Below are positions 56,301 through 64,000 of a stretch of DNA of 64,000 nt, piece after piece. The position numbers and the translations under genes are program-made. Source of the stretch: Hygrophila difformis. Its lineage: Eukaryota > Streptophyta > Magnoliopsida > Lamiales > Acanthaceae. The DNA lies in NCBI GenBank assembly GCA_030278955.1, contig JAOANR010000001.1:1824894-1888893 (forward strand). Direction: 5' to 3'. The notes beneath the pieces are model-generated. The model was not told where the DNA came from. It made no database searches and saw only the letters and a list, made by a program, of their open reading frames with translations. Numbering within the stretch: the first letter of the stretch is position 1; each line of letters begins with the position of its first letter.

Positions 56301-59278
56301 GCCAGAAATCATTAAAAACCGTTTGGGAGCAGGTGATGTGACAATTGAATCTGATCTGGTTGCAGCTCAAGTTATTCATTGGGGTGAAGAATGTCATATG
56401 CCATATGCCTCTGTAATTCAGATTTTTGGAAGAGGTAGTGAAGTTGAAGCTCAGCTTGCTGCAATTTTATATGAACATGCAATTGATGCTTCGGAATTTC
56501 CTCCTGAAGTTATTTCCTGTATTCCGCAGATCCCTTGGGAAATACCACAGGAGGAATTACTGTGTAGAAGAGATCTCAGGAAATCATGTATATTTACTAT
56601 AGATCCTGCCAGTGCTGCTGATCTCGATGATGCACTATCGGTAGAAATGCTAGCAAATGGTGTTTTTAGGGTGGGAGTCCACATAGCTGATGTTTCATAT
56701 TTTGTCTGTCCTGATTCAGCACTTGATTTAGATGCTCAAATCCGATCGACCAGTGTCTATTTATTGCAGCAGAAATTGTCAATGCTGCCTTCGATGCTCT
56801 CCGATGACTTAGCATCTCTTAATCCAGGTGTTGATAGACTTGCTTTTTCTATATTTTGGGACATCAATTCGGCAGGTGAAGTCCTAGACCGATGGGTCTG
56901 CCGCACCATTATCCAGTCATGTTGCAAGCTCTCTTATGAGCATGCGCAGAAAATTATTGATGGGGCATTCAATTTTCAGGATTCTTATCAAATGGTTAAT
57001 GGGTGGCCTGAATTATATGGCCAATTTGAATGGTCCGATGTGATTAAATCTGTGAAAACCCTTCACAAGATATCAAAAGTTTTGAGAGAGAATAGGTTCA
57101 AAGATGGGGCTTTGTCACTTGAAAGCCCTAAAATAGTTTTCTTATTTGATGACGAAGGCATGCCATATGATAGTGTCCTATCTGGTCGGAGTGATTCAAA
57201 TTTTCTTGTGGAGGAGTTCATGCTGTTGGCCAACAGAACCACCGCTGAAGTGATAACAAGAGCTTACCCATCTTGTGCTCTCTTAAGAAGGCACCCCGAA
57301 CCTAATGCAAGAAAACTTCGTGAGTTTGAAGCCTTCTGCCATAAGCATGGTCTAAAACTGGATGCTTCTTCCTCTGCAAATCTTCATCATTCATTGGAGT
57401 TAATCAAGGGGGAACTTGGGCATGACTCAGTACTTTTTGACATACTGATGTCATATGCTGCAAGGCCAATGCAGTTGGCTTCATACTTCTGCAGTGGAGA
57501 TTCGAAGGACACCAGTGATCTTTTTCACTATGCACTGGCTGTTCCTCTCTACACACACTTCACTTCTCCGCTGCGCCGGTATCCTGATATTGTGGTACAT
57601 CGAACACTGGCTGCAGCTTTAGCAGCTGAAGAGGCTTACTTGAAGTGCAAGAGATCACAGGATAATCTAACCAATGTGGAAACCATAAACAGATGTATTA
57701 CTGGTTTGTGCTATAACAAAGATGAAATAGAATCTACTGAAGTCCAAGAAGCGCTATCTGCCGCAGCATCAAGACATAGGGTTCCAGCTGCCGAAACACT
57801 TACTGATGTGGCAGCTCATTGTAATGAGAAGAGGCTAAGAACCAGGCATGTTAAAGATGCAACTGATAAGCTCTATATGTGGGCTTTGCTTAAAAAGAGA
57901 GAGGTATGTCTTCTATCGTTATTTTGATACTTTCAAAATTGAACATGTTTTTACTTCTCGCTCTTTCTCAGTCTCCTTATATGTACACACCAATGATGAT
58001 GTGACTTAGGATTAATGTTTTCATGGGAATTGTTAAACAGTTATATGTTCTATTTGATTGTATCCATGTTCTGCTTACAACATAGAGCGCTCGAGGCTTT
58101 CAACTTTTCATGCTGTATCTCTCATCCTTGAAACAAATATATATGTTTGATGTCTGTCACATATGCTTGAAAGTGATTTCTCATACAACTCCTTATACAT
58201 GGGATTGGGGACTTACTCTAGTGGTAAGTCCCCCAACTCCCAACCTGTAGGTTGGGGGTTTCGGATCCCCAGCCGGCCCCCTATCCCTGCCCCTTTGTTC
58301 TCTTTGTAATTTGTGTGGCATGGCATGGGCTCCCACACCCCTTTCCCAGGCCTTTAATGACTCCTCCAAAAAAAGGAAAAAAAAAACTCCTTACACATCC
58401 TCAATTATCTAGTAAACTGAAATCCAGTTAATGCTGCATGTTGCTACTTGTTTGTAAAATTCTCGCTTGAATGATGGGAGTGGGACATATATGTATATAA
58501 TGTTTGCTGGTACTACATGAAAGGGTTATTTTGGGAATAGAGCAACCCTATCTGAAAGATTTTTGACACACTGATGTTATTCACTTGTTCTGACCTTTGC
58601 AAAGCTTTCATGGTTCCAACTTCCGATACACAAGAATGAGTAGTTGAAACTGTTTCTGTGTTTTGTTCTGGCAGATACTCTGTTTGGAGGCCCGAGTTTT
58701 GGGTCTTGGACCTAAATTCATGTCTATATACATTCCGAAGCTAGCTGTAAGTATCGTCTGGTTTCTACTTGATTTATATAGTCCATTATTTATATGTTTA
58801 TTTATGTAGTACATTTCCATTTGATAATAAGAAGTATGCCACTGATTCATTCCACCTACAATATTTGACATTCTGAGTATAGATTGAGCGGCGAATATAC
58901 TATGATGAAGCGGATGGCCTAATGGTGCACTGGCTAGATGAAACATCAACGTTGGTGCTGAGTGAGTCTTCACAGAAACGGTCAGGCCGGAAAAGTAGTC
59001 CTGGAAGATGGAAGACAATTGGAGAAGTTGCCTTGATTGTTAATCCGGTTGATCCAAATGGTGAAGTGAAATCATCCCCCCAATTTGGGGGAGAGGAGGA
59101 TGGTGAGCCAAAAAGATGTGGAGATACTCATCCAGATACAGTCCTTTGTGAACCTGCTTTTTTCCCCCTCACAGTTAATCTCCTGTCCACAATTCCTGTT
59201 GTGCTTCACGCCGCTGGTGGTGGTGATGGCCCACTTGACATTGTGGCGAGGTTGTATATGTGTTCATTTTTCCATTAG
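53335..59278 (+). CDS. RNase II-type 3'-5' exoribonuclease, DIS3L2 (SOV)-like
   Basis: Seven exons: 53335-53458, 54893-55272, 55370-55423, 55511-55579, 55678-57903, 58675-58746, 58883-59278. They join in frame to 1106 residues, near the roughly 1055 of Arabidopsis SOV. The N-terminus has a basic KKKKRRSRK patch; cold-shock-type RNA-binding domains follow (about 130-480). The RNB catalytic domain carries the metal-binding motif DPASAADLDDA with Asp518, Asp524, Asp526 and Asp527, and ends near HFTSPLRRYPDIVVHR. An S1-like region and a hydrophilic tail close the protein. DIS3L2 proteins degrade cytoplasmic mRNA and uridylated RNA from the 3' end without the exosome (family knowledge). There is no PIN domain, which separates it from DIS3/RRP44. 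All four acidic residues are present, so it should be active. Intron 5 holds a SINE; intron 1 holds a Stowaway. Confidence 0.94.
54347..54606. mobile_element. Stowaway MITE in intron 1 of the exoribonuclease gene
   Basis: The ends CTCCCTCCGTTTTTCTAGAAA and TTTCTAAAAAAACGGAGGTAG have TA flanks (54345-54346, 54607-54608). The usual core ATAGTCAAGTGAGATCTTGT is present. A TG microsatellite (about 54652-54671) follows. Confidence 0.85.
58201..58385 (+). mobile_element. tRNA-derived SINE in intron 5 of the exoribonuclease gene
   Basis: A 185-bp unit with an A-box-like segment (ACTCTAGTGGTAAGTCCC), a B-box-like segment (GGTTTCGGATCCCC) and an A-rich 3' end. It is flanked by a 13-bp near-perfect direct repeat (ACTCCTTATACAT at 58188-58200, ACTCCTTACACAT at 58386-58398; one mismatch). 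These are the hallmarks of LINE-mobilised SINEs. It lies well inside the intron and should not alter splicing. Confidence 0.85.
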
Positions 59279-62020
59279 CTACCAGAATGAACTTGTCTAC
59301 AACCATGGTGGGAGTGGCCGTGCTCTTGAAAAATGATTTTCTTGGTGGCATGGCATCTGTGTCTTGAAGGTACAGGTACTGTACAGGTTTTAGAGTGAGT
59401 GATGAAATTAGCCCTGTGGTGAAACTTTATTCAATAAGAGACCACACTTCATCTGTAGTTGTATTTGTAGTTGCTGGTGGTTTTATTTATATAAGTGTCT
59501 AATCCCAGGGATGTGATGAGGGTCTGTTTTTGTTGGCCACTTCATCCAGTACAAGTACAACACAACGCTGTTGGTTATTTCTTTCCGACTTCAATATTCT
59601 ACTACCCACACACTCGTGGGTTGTATCTCAGATTCCTTCTAATAATCCAGCATATCACTCTTATTAGTCTGTTTATGCTAAATCTTGGGAGGGTAAGCCT
59701 GTCATCTATTAACCGACGACTCTTGGAGCGATATTTGCTAGATTATGTACATAGTGTTGCTTAACTACTATGTGTGTCCTCCCTCCGACCAAGCTGAAAC
59801 TACCCTACTGCTGACTTGAGATGGTACTTTTGAAGCTGTTTAATGCATAATTGTTTATCAATGGCTGTTTCTCTCTTATGATGATTTGCATCAATAGTTT
59901 TTTGGAGTGAAGTTTTAACGCCGCCATTGTGTATCATGTATGTTACCGTCTGTCTACTCATCAGTCCAAGCATAATAATAAATAAATGATGAAAAAAGCA
60001 ACATACAGTATATGGTTAAGTGATGGGTAATCTGCCAAATTGAATTGCTGTCTATAAACAGAACCTAAAATTATATGCCGCAAAAGGCTAGTAACAGGTT
60101 GCCGTTGGGTGAATGCTGCAATCTGTATTCCAGCAAGACATGTTGGGTTTGAATGTAAACTCAGAGCTGTCTGCAAATGGGCATTTTGAGTGATGTGCTA
60201 ATGGCTTGCGGTTCATTCTCTTTCAATAGATAGATGCTTATGTCAAACACCTTCCTGCAAAACAAACTTGCCAACCCTTGTTGATATTATCAACCATGGA
60301 ATTATCCCAACCTGCATTGGGCATGAAATGAAGCATGGTCAGCCAGCTTCCCCTCATGCACTAAAAAGAAAGACGCAGAATACAAGCAGACAGGAAGCGT
60401 TGAAGCAATGCAATGAGACTTATATGCAATAATTTTGCTAGATGCAACAAAAAATATCGTTTGCTCCTGCTTCATATCTAAAACTCTCAAGAAAAAACAC
60501 CACAGTTTGAGAAGTTACTTAAAAAACACTTACCTTTAATTTCCAAAGGCCTCAGAGGTTAGTTCATCAAAAGTCAAGACCCTATCCATTGTTTACAAGG
60601 ACAAGTAATGGTAATGGATATGTAAACAATGGGGGAGGGTTCATAGGTTCTGCAATCAAGGCTTAATGGACAAACGCCATTAAACTGATCGTTCTTTAAT
60701 CTTAAACTAGCACTAGTATTAAGTAATTAACAAGCTAAACACATTATTAAAAAAAATCCTTTTATCATTTAAAGATTGTATAATCCCATTCAACATAGAA
60801 AACATAACGTAAATAGGGAGTATATGTTATCTTAATACCATAACATTGTCCTTCACAGATGCTCCGGACCTCCAAGATAGTAGTTTGCCTGCAAAAGAGG
60901 TTGACAAGGGACAAAGTTACTCCTCAACTCGGCAATTGAAACTGCGAAGGAATTATTTACTCATTTACTTGTCTATCAGGCTAAAATTGAGCAGTAGCCC
61001 AGGAGATGGTGAGGTGAGTGAACATAGTAGCATGGGTATGAAATTCATGGATCAAGAGAACCTACCAAGGGGTTGCACATGGTGACTAGATTCTAATCAT
61101 AGTTACTGGTGCCCGCCAAAACAACATCACAAGTAAAACATATGCAAGAGCCTTGAAAAAAGAAAAAACAAAAGCAGAAAACAAAAGCATATGTGAATTT
61201 TTATGAATTTCAGTATATGGGAAAAAAAAAAAACAAAAAAAAAGCAGCAAACTCTGAAAACTCAGGCACTTTGAATGACCTTCAAAATCATTAAGGGTTT
61301 TCCATACTTATCAAATGAAGCTTTTATATACTTCTCATTCATTTCCTGATCTGCATCGTAAACGGAATCATTCAAAGATGTGATGTAAATGAGTGAAAGT
61401 TAAAAGACAGTACAGATTTCAGCAATAATATAATGTTACCGACTGAAAATTAAAAAAAAAAAAAAAGAACAACATTTGGAAACATAATGGTCCCGCCCAT
61501 CATTTATAATACTTGGATAGATACTATCTCCGTCTCATTATAATTGTTACGGACCCACCGGATATGTATGACGATAATAACTTAAATTATGTAAAATAAA
61601 AATTTATAAAAAAAATTTCCCCGAAAAAAGAAAATTATAAAAATTTGATATTATAAAATTACAAGGTTCGCCCCCCACCCACATTTGTAGGCTTATTTGT
61701 AGGCTTTGTCGGGCAAGTTCCCAAGCCATTTGTAGGCTTAACAGTTAAATGTCCCCAAGCTTTTGGTTTGTAGGACGTCCAGCAACCTCCCCCTCATTTT
61801 AGATGGATGGATCTAATCCGATCAAGCCACGAGCCATATATGGGATGGGATTATAGCTCGTGTTGATTGAAATATTGAATGATTGGTAACTGTATCTATG
61901 TATGTATGTACTCAACTGAGGCAGCGGAGGAGTGCTGCTTATTAATTTGCAGACAGTTGCTGCAATATGAAAGCAAAGCACTAATACAATTGCAGTTAAA
62001 AGGAATTGAGAATTTAACGC
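59279..62020. other. Intergenic region, no supported gene
   Basis: The first 200 bases are likely the 3' UTR of the exoribonuclease gene. Around 60846-61020 there is an open stretch after an AATACC...CACAG-like acceptor that could be a fragment of an exon, but I recognise no family. A truncated Stowaway left end (CTATCTCCGTCTC) begins at 61524 with its right end missing. Confidence 0.5.
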
Positions 62021-63248
62021 GGAAAAAAGGATAAATAAGTCCTTTTTCTTTTCAAAAAATTCAAATCAGTCCTTTTTCTATTTTATTACCAAAACAGTCC
62101 TCTACAAATGCTAATTATGTTCAAATCAGTCCTTTTTCCACTAATTATATTCTAATTGCTGACGTGGCAAGGGTTTTAATTTAAACCTGACACGTGTGCA
62201 TAATATTAGTCCTTTTTCTTTTATCTTTTGTCAATTCAGTCCTAAACTTTTATTTTGTTCTATTTAGTCCTCTACCCCAATCACTAATTTTTATATTAAT
62301 TGGCCTCAAACCTTTCAAATTATTTCATTTTAGGCCCAGAACCTTAAATTTTTTATTATTACTAATACATTTATCAAATAAATGCCCAACATACTTCCGT
62401 AAATAAAATTAAATACCAAACCTCATACATTGGGTTTGACCGTCTTGTTACCGGGTCTTCGAAGTTCCGAATTTACGGACTCTCTCTAACCACCCGACCG
62501 TAACGATGGTTCATTGGTTCTGGTTTCCTTCAGCAACAATCAGCACAATCATACTTTGTGGACAATAAAATTCAGACTATTTTTTTTAATATTTTTAATA
62601 ATATTAATATTTTTCAATAAAACCAAGGCTTCCTGTATCCATAACCTTCCAAAAATTCAAGTTAAATCATTTACTCAAATATTGCTACATCCTAAGGTAG
62701 GACGCAAAGTAAGATTCTGTTGATTGTTACTGAAGGAAACCAAAACCAATGAACAATCGGTTGCGGTCGAGTGGTTATTAGAGAGAGTCCGTAAAATTCC
62801 GGTACTTGAAAGACCCGATAACAAAGCAGTCGAACCCAATATATGAGGTTTGGTGTTTAATTTTATTTATGGAAGTATGTTGTGCATTTATTTGATAAAT
62901 GGATTAGTAATAATAAAAAATTTAAGGTTCTGGACCTAAAATGAAATAATTTGAAAGGTTTGAGGCCAATTAATATAAAAATGAGTGATTGGGGTAGAGG
63001 ACTAAATAGAACAAAATAAAAGTTTAGGACTGAATTGACAAAAGATAAAAGAAAAATGACTAATATTATGCACACGTGTCAGGTTTAAATTAAAACCCTT
63101 GCCACGTCAGCAATTAGAATATAATTAATGAAAAAAGGACTGATTTAAACATAATTAGCATTTGTAGAGGACTGTTTTGGTAATAAAATAGAAAAATGAC
63201 TGATTTGAATTTTTTGAAAAGAAAAAGGACCTATTTATCCTTTTTTCC
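62021..63248. mobile_element. Mutator-like foldback element (long-TIR MULE)
   Basis: The terminus GGAAAAAAGGATAAATAAGTCC is matched inverted at the right end (GGACCTATTTATCC, then TTTTTTCC). The two arms, about 62021-62537 and 62720-63248, are inverted copies of each other with few differences over about 520 bp and a loop of about 180 bp. Identical 10-bp flanks, AATTTAACGC (62011-62020 and 63249-63258), are the target duplication; MULEs make 9-11 bp. No transposase is encoded. Both arms carry GACGTGGC and CACGTGT, ACGT-core motifs. Confidence 0.88.
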
Positions 63249-63436
63249 AATTTAACGCTGACCACCATTGTATGTATTGACGCTGCTCAACAAATACCTT
63301 CCTTCAATTACATTTAATAGTAGTAATTGATTATTTTGGAATGTCCAATTCACCACCATATAAAAAGCCAGAACACACAAGGTTTCTTTGTTGGCACTTG
63401 CCAGCACAGGGAATAACATAACCGGATGCATACAGA

Positions 63437-63674
63437 TTATTGAGATGATTCAGTTACAAAATCAGCTGCGGCGGTAGCAGCAGCATTTTGCTCTTCCAAA
63501 AGCTTTATTTGACGCTCTGCGTGCTCTCTTTCACATGCACTGATTCCCATTATTATATCCAGCATGGTTCCAGTTGTGCCGAAGAACACCAGGGGTGCCA
63601 GGGATTTCCGTTTTATGCCAACAGGGATTGCAACCAAAGCTCCTACTACTGAGAAAACCCATGTGCCCAGTGCA
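63437..63674 (-). CDS. Last exon of an unidentified small membrane protein (partial)
   Basis: The acceptor TTTCAG at 63675-63680 (minus strand) precedes 79 codons, including a stop at 63437-63439. The exon starts in the middle of a codon (phase: one base completes the previous codon). The peptide has a hydrophobic stretch (WVFSVVGALVAIPVGI), a basic KRK, a second hydrophobic stretch (LAPLVFFGTTGTMLDIIMGI), then a charged, possibly coiled-coil tail (CEREHAERQIKLLEEQN) and an Ala-rich end. Two membrane segments are likely. It looks like a conserved eukaryotic small membrane protein, but I do not recognise the family. Upstream exons lie beyond the right edge. Confidence 0.6.
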
Positions 63675-64000
63675 CTGAAAGATCATAACAACAATTTTTG
63701 TCAGGACTCGGAATTGGGTAAATCCATTGCAAATAAAATTTATTGTGTTCCTGCCACATACGTACGAATACGAGTTTGATATGAACAATGATTTGCATTT
63801 CCAAATGGGCACCCATGTGGATGGGATGAGGCATGATGGTCCATCTCCCGGACAAAATTGTATTTAACATGTCAAAATATAAACTAACTAAAGCATGCTC
63901 AATACACCGAATCATTGGTGACATAACTTAAGGGAAAGGATGGTTATAAATTGCATCGATGTCAGGGGCATTATACTCATTTTATCTTATGATCCTGTGA
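63675..64000 (-). other. Intron of the right-edge gene
   Basis: AT-rich sequence upstream (on the minus strand) of the last exon. No second exon was recognised before the edge of the window. Confidence 0.4.

Noticed and set aside
60846..61085. A small gene at 60.8-61.1 kb
   Set aside because: It is open for only 79 codons and has no domain or conserved motif. It could be an exon remnant, but there is not enough to call.

Overview
The window is nuclear DNA from a flowering plant. The evidence is multi-exon genes with GT/AG introns, plant-specific protein families (a plastid-type DnaJ, a thaumatin-like protein, a PH-type ORP), a Ty3/gypsy chromovirus, and very many Stowaway MITEs with CTCCCTCCGT ends. 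It looks like a eudicot, perhaps an asterid, but I cannot name the species. There is no sign of bacterial or organellar DNA. Gene models were built by reading splice sites by eye, and each keeps a continuous frame across its junctions.

Layout. 1-5163: no firm gene; it ends in a convincing Helitron 3' terminus. 7424-14278 (-): ten-exon oxysterol-binding-protein-related gene (802 aa, PH plus ORD), with nested MITEs in one intron. 14.3-25.2 kb: long intergenic stretch between divergent promoters, packed with Stowaway MITEs, a hAT MITE, two copies of an unclassified repeat, microsatellites and a SINE-like piece. 26222-49378 (+): seven-exon chloroplast-type DnaJ (DJA5/DJA6-like, 444 aa). Its fourth coding intron is 20.3 kb. 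It holds a tandem Ty3/gypsy array (LTR-internal-LTR-internal-LTR, exact 7024-bp period, one 5-bp target duplication) and a 4.2-kb hAT transposon with an 8-bp target duplication; without them the intron would be about 384 bp. 49955-51182 (-): thaumatin-like protein with a polyasparagine microsatellite. 53335-59278 (+): seven-exon RNase II/DIS3L2 (SOV)-type exoribonuclease (1106 aa) with a SINE in one intron. 62021-63248: Mutator-like foldback element with arms of about 520 bp and a 10-bp target duplication. 63437-63674 (-): last exon of a gene that runs off the right edge.

The four main host genes (lipid transfer, plastid chaperone, defence/cell wall, mRNA decay) have no evident shared pathway; they are ordinary neighbours. 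The unusual content is mobile DNA: a perfectly periodic tandem retrotransposon inside a chaperone intron, an extra coiled-coil ORF in that element, a non-standard protease triad, and MITE ends that sit against a core promoter.
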